A DNA stretch of 64,000 nucleotides from Bacteroidales bacterium (GTDB lineage: Bacteria; Bacteroidota; Bacteroidia; Bacteroidales; UBA932). The notes under the pieces are model-generated. The model saw nothing but the letters and a program-made list of their open reading frames with translations. It made no database searches and had not been told where the DNA came from. The position numbers were made by a program, and so were the translations under genes. Where the stretch lies: NCBI GenBank assembly GCA_017459075.1, contig JAFUDQ010000011.1, positions 89,473 to 153,472 of the forward strand, read 5' to 3'. Shown piece by piece: positions 8,420 to 17,894 of the stretch. Positions within the stretch are counted from its first letter, which is position 1; each line of letters opens with the position of its first letter.

Positions 8420-9966
8420 TTTTTAAGCGGTGATTCGCCGATATATCGGCAGATTTCCAGATACATTTCCTGGTCGCGGGAGTCCGGGGACTGCGCCAGC
8501 TGCGTAAAGGCATCGGTTCCGGAATACATGGCAATGGAGCGTTCTCCGTAGAAGCCGTATTCCTTGTAAGCGTTCAGGTACTCGCGCAAGCGGCCGCGGA
8601 GCGCAGGGATATCGTCCTCTGTGAAAATCATGTTTCCGGCTCCGTCAGGGCCCCTGCGGCCGTTTTTCATCTGGTCGTAAACCATGGAATACTCAAACTC
8701 CAGCTCTATTCCAAGACCGTACTGCCTCATTGCTGTGACGCTGCGGCTCATGGGGTGCTGGTTTGAAGTGTCCCAATAATGGTTTGGCTGCATCCAGGCC
8801 ATATTGAAGCCCATCTGCTTCCAGACGCGGTAGCCCGGGGCATAGAAATACGGTATCCACCAAAGGCCTTCGCGGCAGCTGTTAAGGTAGGACGATGCCT
8901 GAGGAATTAGCTGCTCCCAGCGTTTGTAGGCGGCGTTCCAGGTCTCGGAAGTATCGCCTGTAAGGCCAAGTCCGGTGTAGAAGGACTGGGCAAGGGGCAG
9001 TTCCTCTGAAAGAACGTAGAAGCCGGCCAGTTCAAGGTTCTTAGGCGCAAGCTTGTTGAATCTTTCACGGCACTGATCCATGAACCACCTGTACACGCGC
9101 CACTGGTGCTCTACCGTAGAGAAGTTCATGACTTCCCCGTCAAGCGAACCCCAGTAGGTTGTAGAGGAGCTTTTGTCAGAGAAAACCTGAAGCATAATAG
9201 GGTCAGGAAGGGTCAGTACCACATAACGCGGGTGCTTAGGGGCGCCAATGCGTCTGGCGGCGTTACCCACAGCCTCGTCAAGGGCAGAGAGCATGCCGTC
9301 GGACTTGAACCAGTAATCCATGAGTTCTTCCCAGGATTCCTTGATTGCAGAGGAGCGGCCGTTGGCCACGATGCTCATCGTAAGCCCGCGGGCCCCGTCA
9401 AAGCCCTCTATGCAAAGGAAGGCGTCAAAGAGCCAGTGCTCCGTAGTGCCGTCCTTGTAGCTCACATGGGGAGCGAAGCGTTCCGCCGTCCAGAGAGGAG
9501 GATTGTAATTGTGCTGGCCGCGGGTGCAAATGGTGATATCGGCAAAAGAAGGCACGCCGCTGCGTCCCCTTTCCCAGGAGTAGAGGTTGTCAGGGCCGAC
9601 GGAGGTGGTGAATTCCACCTTCGTCACGGCACCTTCCTCGGCATTGGGGCCGATACCCCTTGCACACAGGAAGTAATGCGTATTGGGTTCAAGGTCGTTA
9701 AGCGCAACCTGGACTTTCACAGAACCTGTGCCTTCAGTCTGGACTGAATTCGCAAGCCTGGACGCATCGCCCTCTGTCTTTCCGTAACCGTACTGCACCT
9801 TTGAAGTCTGTATGCACTGGAAGCTTAATGTGGCCCCGAACGCGTCTACAGACGTTATTTCAACCCTTATTGCAGGGTTGGCAGGTTTAACCTCCGGCTC
9901 ACTACTCTTGCCGCAGGAGGCAAGAATAGTGAGTAACAGAGGAATTATGTAACGAAACTTTTTCAC
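8416..9966 (-). CDS. DUF4855 lipoprotein with N-terminal Fn3-like domain
   Basis: 516 residues. The lipoprotein signal ends at ASC (LLTILASCGKSSEPE). Residues about 30-125 form an Fn3-like beta domain (VEITSVDAFGATLSFQC, LNDLEPNTHYFLCARG). Residues about 130-510 are DUF4855. The same landmarks occur in the next protein: DKSSSTTYWG, an alpha segment near RWFMDQCRERF, GFYVLSEELPL, WMQPNHYWD and ELEFEYS. This suggests a tandem duplication after which one copy fused to another module. The conserved Glu/Asp of ELEFEYS and the Trp-rich motif look like a sugar-binding or catalytic site, but no activity is established. The gene overlaps its downstream neighbour by 4 nt and its upstream neighbour by 1 nt, so translation is probably coupled. 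Confidence 0.78.
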   Translation of the reverse strand: MKKFRYIIPLLLTILASCGKSSEPEVKPANPAIRVEITSVDAFGATLSFQCIQTSKVQYGYGKTEGDASRLANSVQTEGTGSVKVQVALNDLEPNTHYFLCARGIGPNAEEGAVTKVEFTTSVGPDNLYSWERGRSGVPSFADITICTRGQHNYNPPLWTAERFAPHVSYKDGTTEHWLFDAFLCIEGFDGARGLTMSIVANGRSSAIKESWEELMDYWFKSDGMLSALDEAVGNAARRIGAPKHPRYVVLTLPDPIMLQVFSDKSSSTTYWGSLDGEVMNFSTVEHQWRVYRWFMDQCRERFNKLAPKNLELAGFYVLSEELPLAQSFYTGLGLTGDTSETWNAAYKRWEQLIPQASSYLNSCREGLWWIPYFYAPGYRVWKQMGFNMAWMQPNHYWDTSNQHPMSRSVTAMRQYGLGIELEFEYSMVYDQMKNGRRGPDGAGNMIFTEDDIPALRGRLREYLNAYKEYGFYGERSIAMYSGTDAFTQLAQSPDSRDQEMYLEICRYIGESPLKK

Positions 9967-11972
9967 TACTGAAGCTGGAATACGCTAAGTCCGCAGCCCT
10001 GCATCAGGACGGCTACATAAGTGTTGCCGCTGATTTCGCAAACCGTGCAGTCTCCTACGGAAGCAGCAGCCGTAACTGAGGACTTGGCCTCAAAGTCGTC
10101 GGCGTGCTGGATAGGGAATTCGCGGCGGTTGGTCTGAGCCTTGAGCTGTGCGGGGAAGTCAGAAGGAACCGTGCCTTCATCGTCAATGATAACCAGTTTT
10201 CCGGCGGCAGCATTCTCACCGTCAAGCTGCATGTAGGCGATGAAATTCTGCTCGTGGAAGTCAAAGAAATTGTATCCGTAAGAAAGAACGAAGTCATCTG
10301 CAGCCTCTGTCTTTGTCCAGGTTATCCAGCCGTTTGCTCCGGCTGCACCGGGCCTGTAGAAGGAAGCAGTATCGTTGCCGGTGATGAGCACGTTGTTCCA
10401 TCCGGGATAGAAGACAACGTCCTTGATTCCGGCCCTCGGGCTCTGGATGAAGTAGTCTTCAGGGTCTGCCGGATTGGTAATGGTTCCGTTGGAGAGGTTA
10501 AAGCCGATGGTCTTGCCATAGGTTCCGTCGCTCCAGGTCTGGAACCAGAGTTTACCCTCCTGCCATGTACCGGTTACGGTATAGCGGTCTCCGTAACGCC
10601 TCCAGTCCTCAACACCGCCCTTGTTGTCAAGAGCAAAGTCAAGAATCCTTGTCGGAGCGGCGTCGGTGCCGTTTACATAAGCATATACATACAGGTGCTG
10701 GCCATTGTCGCCCTTGAGGGAGCAGAAGGTCAGGATATCGTCGCCTGCGGTGTTCTTGATTACGCGGACGCAGGATACGGGGAAGGTACATCCGTTGCCG
10801 ATGGCGGGGCTTACATCCAGCTTCTTTACGAAGGTGCCGTTGGTGCGGCTGAGGGCGTAAATCGCAGGTGAAGCGCCGTTTGAATGGCCTACATAAACGT
10901 AATCCTTATCCATGGCGATGGTGCGGTCTGCGCCTGCGGCGAAGCCGTCAAGGTTGCTGTACCAGGCGGCACCGTCAGAATAAAGGCCCCATTCACGTAC
11001 GACGACGGAGATTCCGTGTTCTGCAGGTGAAACGGTGATGTAGCATACCATGTTGCCATAGGAAAGACCGCGGAGGTCAAAAGACTCACCGTTAAGGGTA
11101 GCGGAAAGTCCGGCCGGGTCTACCTTTACAGGAATGACGTAAGGAGGGAAATCCACATAATGACCGTTATCAAGGAGTTTGCTCTTGTCAAGAAGCACCT
11201 TGAAGCTGCCGGAAAGGCCAGATGCGGGAATGGTAACCTTAGAATCAACAAGGCTTACAAGACCTGCAGGAGCCTCTGAATAAACGATTTCCTTGTCCTC
11301 ATTGAATTTGGCGATGAGGGAATTGTCGATGGTGACGGGAAGAGTCATTTCAACACCTGCGAGAGGATTGTCAATCTCAAGGTCAAGGGTAATGGTTTCC
11401 GTAAGGACGGGCTCGTTTCCGCTGTCATCGGGCTCTACGCTCTTTCTCTCGATTGAGCGGGCCTGGGAAGACTGGCTCAGGGAGATTCCGGAGCGGGTCA
11501 GGTGAATGAGCATGAAATTACGGCCTTTTCCAATCTCAAGATTATCTGATTTGAGGAGGATAGGAATGACATAGTTTGTCTTGTCATTAATTACCTTGGC
11601 CACCTGGTCAGGATCCCAGGTAAGGGTGACGGATTTAACCACGTCACTGGCCGAGTAATTAAGAGAAAGGACGTCAGGAGTAATCAGGGAACTCATAACT
11701 GCCTTATAGTCAGTTCCGTTGGCCTGATTGTACTTGTCAAGTTCGGCGTTATAATCGTCCGGATTCCAGTCAATGTAAACCGTACCGGCGGTCTTACCCT
11801 TGCCACCTTTTGTTATACCTACGGTGCAAACGCCGGTATGGACGGAGGTGTTCTGCAACTGCGCGCTGAAAGTAAGCCCGAACGAGTCGTCTACCATGTT
11901 GTCTTCCCTGTTGTCAGGAAAACATCCGGGAAGGAACAGCAGAAGAGCTGCCAATATGAAGAATTTTTTCAT
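9966..11972 (-). CDS. DUF1735 surface lipoprotein in SusE/F position
   Basis: 668 residues, lipoprotein signal ending at LPGC and followed by an acidic stretch typical of Bacteroidota surface export. Two DUF1735-like (BT_3987-type) beta domains occupy about 30-165 (VYIDWNPDDYNAELDKYN, NYVIPILLKS) and 190-320 (LPVTIDNSLIAKFNEDKE, YVIPVKVDPAG). From about 340 a repetitive beta region (DKDYVYVGHSNGASPAIYAL, NTAGDDILTFCSL) suggests a propeller. Lipoproteins encoded directly after SusD usually bind glycan at the cell surface, and that is the likely job here; no catalytic motif is seen. The gene lies 21 nt after susD. Confidence 0.8.
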   Translation of the reverse strand: MKKFFILAALLLFLPGCFPDNREDNMVDDSFGLTFSAQLQNTSVHTGVCTVGITKGGKGKTAGTVYIDWNPDDYNAELDKYNQANGTDYKAVMSSLITPDVLSLNYSASDVVKSVTLTWDPDQVAKVINDKTNYVIPILLKSDNLEIGKGRNFMLIHLTRSGISLSQSSQARSIERKSVEPDDSGNEPVLTETITLDLEIDNPLAGVEMTLPVTIDNSLIAKFNEDKEIVYSEAPAGLVSLVDSKVTIPASGLSGSFKVLLDKSKLLDNGHYVDFPPYVIPVKVDPAGLSATLNGESFDLRGLSYGNMVCYITVSPAEHGISVVVREWGLYSDGAAWYSNLDGFAAGADRTIAMDKDYVYVGHSNGASPAIYALSRTNGTFVKKLDVSPAIGNGCTFPVSCVRVIKNTAGDDILTFCSLKGDNGQHLYVYAYVNGTDAAPTRILDFALDNKGGVEDWRRYGDRYTVTGTWQEGKLWFQTWSDGTYGKTIGFNLSNGTITNPADPEDYFIQSPRAGIKDVVFYPGWNNVLITGNDTASFYRPGAAGANGWITWTKTEAADDFVLSYGYNFFDFHEQNFIAYMQLDGENAAAGKLVIIDDEGTVPSDFPAQLKAQTNRREFPIQHADDFEAKSSVTAAASVGDCTVCEISGNTYVAVLMQGCGLSVFQLQ

Positions 11973-11993
11973 AATACTTTCGTTTTTAAAGGT

Positions 11994-14018
11994 TTACCAG
12001 CCGGGATTCTGCGTAAAGTTAGTCATTTCGGCAATCTGATAAGAACCGAACGGGAACAGGTAGTCACGGGACTGGAACACTGCCCTGCCACCGATGTAGT
12101 CGGTGCTTACACGGGTGTAGGAATCCTCATAGTTGGGAGCCTTTACGTGCAAGGTCCAGTTCTCTGTGTTGTACTCTTCCTCTGCCATCATCCAGCGGGT
12201 CATGTCATAATGACGCTGTCCCTCGAAAGCGAATTCGCACATCTTCTCCTGGAGGATGATCCATCGCAGCCACTCACGGCCTGTACGGCTTACACCGTTG
12301 ATAGTGGTGCTGGCGTCGGCGGCGTTGAAATTGATTTCAGGATAAGCCTCGCGGATTCCGCAAAGGCCGCTGCGCTCACGTACCATGTCAATGTAAGTGA
12401 TAGCCTCGTCGGCGTTGCGATCTGTCTGCTCGTTGAGGGCCTCGGCATAAGTCAGGTAAACTTCTGCAAGACGGAAGGCGGGATAAACATAGGTAACACT
12501 CTGATAGTCAGATGCAAGGTTGCGAAGAGGGTTCTCTGCCTTGTAAAGGCGCCTCCATACATAACCTACACGGTTGCAGGCATCGGTATCTGAATAAGGA
12601 GCGGTAGCGTCGCCTGAATTATAGCAGGTGAACCTTACAGGGCCGCCGCTGTTGGTTGTGGAAGAAGGCCACCAGAAGCCGTTGGGGACGAAGTTTGCAT
12701 AGTATCTTGCATCCCTGCCAACGGTGGAATTGTGAGCCTTGAAAGGACGGGCCCATGAAGGGTCTACGTCTACTTCCTGCTGGTAATTGTTTGTCCAGCC
12801 ATCGGCCTTGTAACCAGAAGCCTCGTCTACGATAGGACGTGAGAGGTCAAGCATTCCGGCAGTTTTTTCGTATCCAAGGATAGGATAACGTCCGGTTTCC
12901 CACATAGGATAGGCGTCAACAAGCTTCAGTGAAGGAGAGTTGAGGGAATATCCGGCAAGGGCAATCTTGCCACCGGCGGGAACGGAGTAAGCGATGTCGC
13001 AGCCGTTGCCAAGGGACTCATCGCCCCATGAACGGTACCACCAGCCCCAGATAATCTCACGGTTGGTTGCCCAGCCCTGGAACCATACTGTCTGGTAAGA
13101 TGCTGCTGCATTCTGCAGGCGGCTGTTTCCGGCCGATGCCACCTTGGTAAGAGAGTAGCGGTTGAGGTCTATGAGCTCTTTTGCAGCCACTGCTACGTCA
13201 TGCCACTTTGTAGCATCATAAGCGGGGAAAAGCTGCTCACCCCTGTGATTGGTAAGGCCAGAATAGAGGCCTTTACCGTTCTGTCCGTTATACAAAGGCG
13301 ATGCTGCATAGAGGAGCACGCGGGTCTTGAGAGCCATTGCGGCGCCCTTTGTTACGCGGCCCTTGTTTGCTGCAAGGCTGAGTCCCAGACCGGGATCGTT
13401 AATCTCATATGCAAGGACATCGATAGCCTTGTCAAGCTCGCTGATAATGAAATTGAAGTTCTCCTCAACAGTGTTACGGTCAAGCTCCTCTGCGATAACG
13501 TTCTGGCTTGCAGCCTGATCGCCCCAGATGATGACGGGACCGTACTGGCGGAGCAGCACGAAGTAATAGTATGCGCGCAGGAAGCGGGCTTCGCCCTTCA
13601 TCTGCTCGATAAGCTCTGCGGAATCCTCCTTGTCATTGTCTACATTGTCAAGGAAGGTTGTGCACTCGTTGATTGCAACGTAATATCTTTTCCAAATATT
13701 GGCACTGGATTCTGCGGTAGTGTTGTCAGAACCGTATTCACCACGGCGAACCTTGTACCAATAGGTCTCGTACTGGGACTTTGCGTTAAGGGACTCATCG
13801 CTACGCAGCACTGTTCCACCCTCGTAAGCCCTGGTATTCTCATCGCGGGGAATATAGGAATACAAGTGTGCCAGATACTGCCTTACAGTTGCAGAACGGC
13901 TCATAGTGTCCTCCAATGTAGCCTGGTCTTTCAGGTTGATATCAAAGAACGAATCGCATGAAACCGCAAGAATGATTGCTGTCAGTAATATATATATCTT
14001 TTTCATAATATGCCTCAT
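11994..14018 (-). CDS. susD: SusD/RagB glycan-binding lipoprotein
   Basis: 674 residues; lipobox LAVSC. The second Met (MKKIY, residue 5) is an equally plausible start. The N-terminal part shows the SusD helical TPR-like scaffold (SRSATVRQYLAHLYSYIP, LIEQMKGEARFLRAYYYFVLLRQYGPV), and the C-terminal part has the family pattern FRLAEVYLTYAEALNE, then REWLRWIILQEKMCEFAFEGQRHYDMTRW. It forms the lid on the SusC barrel and captures the oligosaccharide at the surface. It is 3 nt after susC. At 674 residues it is longer than many SusD proteins (about 500-600), the extra length lying in the middle loops. Confidence 0.95.
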   Translation of the reverse strand: MRHIMKKIYILLTAIILAVSCDSFFDINLKDQATLEDTMSRSATVRQYLAHLYSYIPRDENTRAYEGGTVLRSDESLNAKSQYETYWYKVRRGEYGSDNTTAESSANIWKRYYVAINECTTFLDNVDNDKEDSAELIEQMKGEARFLRAYYYFVLLRQYGPVIIWGDQAASQNVIAEELDRNTVEENFNFIISELDKAIDVLAYEINDPGLGLSLAANKGRVTKGAAMALKTRVLLYAASPLYNGQNGKGLYSGLTNHRGEQLFPAYDATKWHDVAVAAKELIDLNRYSLTKVASAGNSRLQNAAASYQTVWFQGWATNREIIWGWWYRSWGDESLGNGCDIAYSVPAGGKIALAGYSLNSPSLKLVDAYPMWETGRYPILGYEKTAGMLDLSRPIVDEASGYKADGWTNNYQQEVDVDPSWARPFKAHNSTVGRDARYYANFVPNGFWWPSSTTNSGGPVRFTCYNSGDATAPYSDTDACNRVGYVWRRLYKAENPLRNLASDYQSVTYVYPAFRLAEVYLTYAEALNEQTDRNADEAITYIDMVRERSGLCGIREAYPEINFNAADASTTINGVSRTGREWLRWIILQEKMCEFAFEGQRHYDMTRWMMAEEEYNTENWTLHVKAPNYEDSYTRVSTDYIGGRAVFQSRDYLFPFGSYQIAEMTNFTQNPGW

Positions 14019-14021
14019 TCT

Positions 14022-17000
14022 CTAAAAATTCAGGTTGATACCCAGGCTGACGTTCTTGGTGAGCGGGTATACGTTTCCGTAGGATGATTCAAGCTCCGGA
14101 TCCCACAGCTTGAATTTTGAGAAGGTAAGCAGGTTGACGCCCTGCACATAGATACGCATTGTAGAGATACCTGCCTTCTTGGTCCATTTCTTGGGCAGGG
14201 TGTAACCCAGCTCGGCATTCTTCAGGCGGAGGAAGCTCATGTCCTTCTGCCAGAAGGTAGAGGTAACCTGGTTGTTTACAGGAGTCTCTACGGAGAAACG
14301 GGGATACTCAGCATTGGGGTCGTGTGTAACGGACCAGCTCTTCTTGGCAACATCGGCAAAAATCTGTCCCTGGATGAGGACGTTGGTTGCCGCACCACCG
14401 TAAAGGTTGTAGCCGCCGATGAAACGGGTTACGTGGCTCATTCCGCTGAAGAAGACACTTGCGTCGATGCCCTTCCAGCCCACGCTGAGGCCGAAACCGT
14501 AGTTGATTTCAGGGATGGTTGTGTAGCCGATAGGCACTTTATCGAAGTCGTTGACTATACCGTCGCCGTTGACATCGCGGTACTTGATATCACCGGGCTG
14601 AAGGGTGTAGCCGTACTGGCTGGGCCATGAGTCAATCTCATCCTGGGTCATGAAGATACCCTCTGCAATAAGACCGCGCTGCTGGTTGTTGGCGTAGCCG
14701 GCGGTATTCTGGTAAGGCCAAACCTGTGAAGGCTTGTCGTCATAAATCCTGCGGTTGCGGTTGAAGGTGAAGTTACCCCTTGCGCTGATATAGAAATCGT
14801 CGCTGAAGTTATGGTCTACCTGTGCGGAAACATCGAAACCGTGGTTCTTCATCTTACCGATGTTGATGTACTGGGTCTTCCTGAGACCCACTGCATCCGG
14901 CAGGGATTCGCGGGGCAGGAAGATTCCTGAACGAACGTCGTTGAAGTAGTCAATCTGCAATTTCACCTGGTCGCGGAAAAGGTTGACCTCAATACCTACG
15001 TTGCGTTTGAGGGCCTCTTCCCAAACGATGTCGGGATTGCCGATTTCACCGGTAGCCACACCTGCAACATAGGAAGAGCGGTTCTCTCCCCAGCTGAAGC
15101 CGGAGATTCCGGTGATGTCCATGGTAGTATTGTAACCGAATCGTCTTGAACCACCGATCTGGTCGTTACCTACCTTTCCGATGGAGCCTTTAATCTTGAA
15201 CAGGCTTACAACAGGCTTGAGCGGCTCCCAGAAGTCCTCGTTGGAAACGAGATAACCGAGGGCGGCTGAAGGGAAGAATCCGAAGCGGTGTCCCGGAGAG
15301 AAGTTCTCTGAGCCGTTGTAACCGAAGTTGAACTCTGCGAAGTAGCGGTCCTTGAAGCTGTAAGTTGCACGTCCTGCAATACCAAGGCTCTTGCGCGGGA
15401 AGGTCTCCCAGTAGTCATAGCCGGGGTGGGTGTTGTTGCGGTCACGCAAATAGTAAAGGAACATTCCGCTTACGCGGTGTGCGCTTCCGAAGGTGCGCTC
15501 ATACAGGGCCGATGCCTCAAGGTTGAGCACGGTGTATCCGCTCTGGGCAGAGCTTGATACGTTGATGTAACCTGCGGTATTGTTCTGTGCCTGATATACA
15601 TAGTCCTGTGCATCCGGGTCCCACTTGAGATAGTAAACGCGGGGCAGGATTCCGTTGGTGATGGAAGAAGCCGTACGGGCGTCCCATGATACCTGAACCT
15701 TTGCCGTAAGGCCTTCTGTAATGATTTCAGAGAAGTCCTGTGTAAGGGCGACGGTTGTCTGGGCGTTCTGGGTGTTGACGGTAGCATAACCCATGTTGTT
15801 AATCATGTTGTAAGGGTTGGAACCTGTCTCCGGGTTGGAGAGGGTGCCGTCGCTGAACACCTTAGGGAAGCCGATAGGGGTAATCTGCATCACATAATTG
15901 TAGATGTTGGAGAGGGAGGTACCAGGCTGGTTCTTCTTGGTGAACTGTGTGGAAATATCCATACCCAATGTGGTTGAAGGGGTAATGTTGATATCCACGT
16001 TAGTACGGAAGTTGAACTTGCGGTAGTTCATCTGGGAGTTGTAACGGTCGTTGTCATCGACATTGAAAATACCGTCCTCGAAATAGTATGAACCGCCCAC
16101 ATAGTACCTGATGTTCTTGGTACCGCCGGTAACGTTTACGTTAACCTTGGAAGTGCGGGCCCTGTCCTTGAAAATCTCGTGAATCCAGTCTACGTTAGGA
16201 TAGAGGTCAGGGTTTGCTCCTGAAAGGTACATCTGACGGCTGTAATCGTCGATGGTTCCGGGCTGCATGGCGTTGAGGTAGTCTATAAACTGCTCTGCAG
16301 TAGCCATTTCCGGAAGCCTGGTAGGAGAAGTTACACCTGTTTCCAGTTTGACGTTAACCTTAGGCTTGGACTCTGAACCGCGGCGTGTTGTGATGAGAAC
16401 GATACCATTTGCACCACGCACACCGTAAAGGGCGGTAGCGGTAGCATCCTTAAGGATGGAGAAAGAAGCGATATCTTCTGTATCTACAAGGTCCATGGAC
16501 CTTTCAACACCGTCCACAAGAATAAGAGGGTAAGAGTTTGCACCAAAGGTATTTACACCGCGGATCCAGAACTCGGCGCTAGAACCAGGCTCACCGCTGT
16601 GCTGTACTGCTACAACACCGGCGAGTTTACCGGCGAGGCCAGTTGAAAGCTGGCCAACGGGGGCCTGAAGCTGGCTGGCATCAACCGTTGTGATTGAACC
16701 GATTACGGAAGCCTTCTTCTGTGCACCATAGGCCACTTTTACGACTTCTTCCAGCACATTTGCCAGAGGTTCAAGCTTAACGGTAAAATCTGTCTGGTTG
16801 CCTACGGTAATCTGCTGGTCAGTATATCCGAGGAAGCTTACGATAAGGACATCGGTGGGCTTGACGGTAATTTCAAACCGTCCCTCACCGTCGGTCATCG
16901 CGCCACGGGTTTCACCCTTGACGGTTACAGAAGCACCCGGCAGGGGCAAATTCGTCTCGTCCACAACCGTACCGGTCACCCTTTGGCCCTGTGCATGGGC

Positions 17001-17075
17001 GGCCGGGGAGAAGGCCAGTAACAGACAGGCGAAAACTGCCGTAAGCAGAATGCTGACTTGTTTTTTCATACTCAA
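14022..17075 (-). CDS. susC: SusC/RagA TonB-dependent outer-membrane transporter
   Basis: 1017 residues. After the signal peptide (ending near AHAQG) comes a carboxypeptidase-D-regulatory-like domain (VTGTVVDETNLPLPGASV, about 30-105), a short TonB-box-like stretch, and the plug with the SusC signature ILKDATATALYGVRGANG at about 210-230. The remainder is the beta barrel, ending in SLGINLNF with the terminal aromatic residue expected for an outer-membrane barrel. With SusD it imports oligosaccharide using energy from TonB-ExbBD. No STN domain precedes the N-terminal regulatory domain, so signalling through an anti-sigma factor is unlikely, in keeping with GntR control. It is 18 nt downstream of the ROK kinase gene with no promoter seen between them. 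Confidence 0.96.
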   Translation of the reverse strand: MSMKKQVSILLTAVFACLLLAFSPAAHAQGQRVTGTVVDETNLPLPGASVTVKGETRGAMTDGEGRFEITVKPTDVLIVSFLGYTDQQITVGNQTDFTVKLEPLANVLEEVVKVAYGAQKKASVIGSITTVDASQLQAPVGQLSTGLAGKLAGVVAVQHSGEPGSSAEFWIRGVNTFGANSYPLILVDGVERSMDLVDTEDIASFSILKDATATALYGVRGANGIVLITTRRGSESKPKVNVKLETGVTSPTRLPEMATAEQFIDYLNAMQPGTIDDYSRQMYLSGANPDLYPNVDWIHEIFKDRARTSKVNVNVTGGTKNIRYYVGGSYYFEDGIFNVDDNDRYNSQMNYRKFNFRTNVDINITPSTTLGMDISTQFTKKNQPGTSLSNIYNYVMQITPIGFPKVFSDGTLSNPETGSNPYNMINNMGYATVNTQNAQTTVALTQDFSEIITEGLTAKVQVSWDARTASSITNGILPRVYYLKWDPDAQDYVYQAQNNTAGYINVSSSAQSGYTVLNLEASALYERTFGSAHRVSGMFLYYLRDRNNTHPGYDYWETFPRKSLGIAGRATYSFKDRYFAEFNFGYNGSENFSPGHRFGFFPSAALGYLVSNEDFWEPLKPVVSLFKIKGSIGKVGNDQIGGSRRFGYNTTMDITGISGFSWGENRSSYVAGVATGEIGNPDIVWEEALKRNVGIEVNLFRDQVKLQIDYFNDVRSGIFLPRESLPDAVGLRKTQYINIGKMKNHGFDVSAQVDHNFSDDFYISARGNFTFNRNRRIYDDKPSQVWPYQNTAGYANNQQRGLIAEGIFMTQDEIDSWPSQYGYTLQPGDIKYRDVNGDGIVNDFDKVPIGYTTIPEINYGFGLSVGWKGIDASVFFSGMSHVTRFIGGYNLYGGAATNVLIQGQIFADVAKKSWSVTHDPNAEYPRFSVETPVNNQVTSTFWQKDMSFLRLKNAELGYTLPKKWTKKAGISTMRIYVQGVNLLTFSKFKLWDPELESSYGNVYPLTKNVSLGINLNF

Positions 17076-17093
17076 TAAATATTAGTGATAATT

Positions 17094-17894
17094 CTAATCA
17101 TTTTCAAACAATGAAGAAAGACCCTTGAATACGGCGCCTTCCGGGGCTCGTTCTACCCTAAGCCTGTCAAGATGGTTTTTCAGGGGACTCCGCATTAGGC
17201 TGAGGGACTTGGAAATCTGTCCGCCTACAAGCAGGATGTCCGCCCCTATTTCCTCCAGGACCCCGGCCAGAGCCTTGCCTAAGGTGTCTCCAAGATTGTC
17301 GTACACCTCAATGGCGGCAGTCTCTCCGGCATAAGCCCTCATGGCAATGGAATAAGCGCTCTGGTTCTTCTCTCCGGTCTTTTCTTCATAAGCAGCCCGG
17401 ATTCCGCGCGCAGATACCTTGTCCTCAAGGATGCCGCCTTCATAAGGCAGGTTCCAGAGGCTTCTGGCGGGGGAACCGGTTTCGCTCATCTGAATCTCTC
17501 CTTTAATGGAATAAGAGAAGCCAAGACCTGTTCCGATGGTGGCCAGGGCAACATTTTTGTCCTGCAACCCAAGGGTACAAATAGAACCAAGGAGAAGGGC
17601 GTTCACATCGTGGATGAACTTCAGCTCCACATTGTCCGGTACCCCGGCAAGGGCCCTGAAGCTTTCCCCTTTGACCGCTGCGAACTTGTGCTCCATGCGG
17701 AATATACCCTCCTTGTAGTCGAACGGCCCTGGAATGGCGATGCCTATTTTGGAGACACCATCACCGGAGACAGCCTTTCGCAAGGCTGCGGCAATCTCTT
17801 CACGGCTGCCGTCGGACCTTATAGGAATCTGGCTGCCGTCGGAGACTTTTATGAAAGTGCCACCAATGTCAAGCAGGGTCATTCTGGTATCCAT
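17094..17894 (-). CDS. ROK-family sugar kinase
   Basis: 266 residues. The ATP-binding motif LLDIGGTFIKVSDG is at the N-terminus, the catalytic-Asp segment is FIHDVNALLLG, and the second phosphate motif is TIGTGLGFSY. The protein is shorter than most ROK kinases (about 290-320) and lacks the usual CxCGxxGC zinc motif, so it belongs to a divergent branch. It probably phosphorylates the sugar released from the imported glycan. Two starts are possible: Met1 at 17894 overlaps the upstream gene by 26 nt, and Met5 (MTLLDIGG, 17882) overlaps by 14 nt; the shorter form brings the motif closer to the terminus as is typical. Lying between the transporter and isomerase genes suggests one cytoplasmic pathway. 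Confidence 0.82.
   Translation of the reverse strand: MDTRMTLLDIGGTFIKVSDGSQIPIRSDGSREEIAAALRKAVSGDGVSKIGIAIPGPFDYKEGIFRMEHKFAAVKGESFRALAGVPDNVELKFIHDVNALLLGSICTLGLQDKNVALATIGTGLGFSYSIKGEIQMSETGSPARSLWNLPYEGGILEDKVSARGIRAAYEEKTGEKNQSAYSIAMRAYAGETAAIEVYDNLGDTLGKALAGVLEEIGADILLVGGQISKSLSLMRSPLKNHLDRLRVERAPEGAVFKGLSSLFEND

Noticed and set aside
17094-17894. Broken ROK kinase because the zinc motif is missing
   Set aside because: The ATP, catalytic and phosphate motifs are intact and some ROK branches lack the zinc motif.
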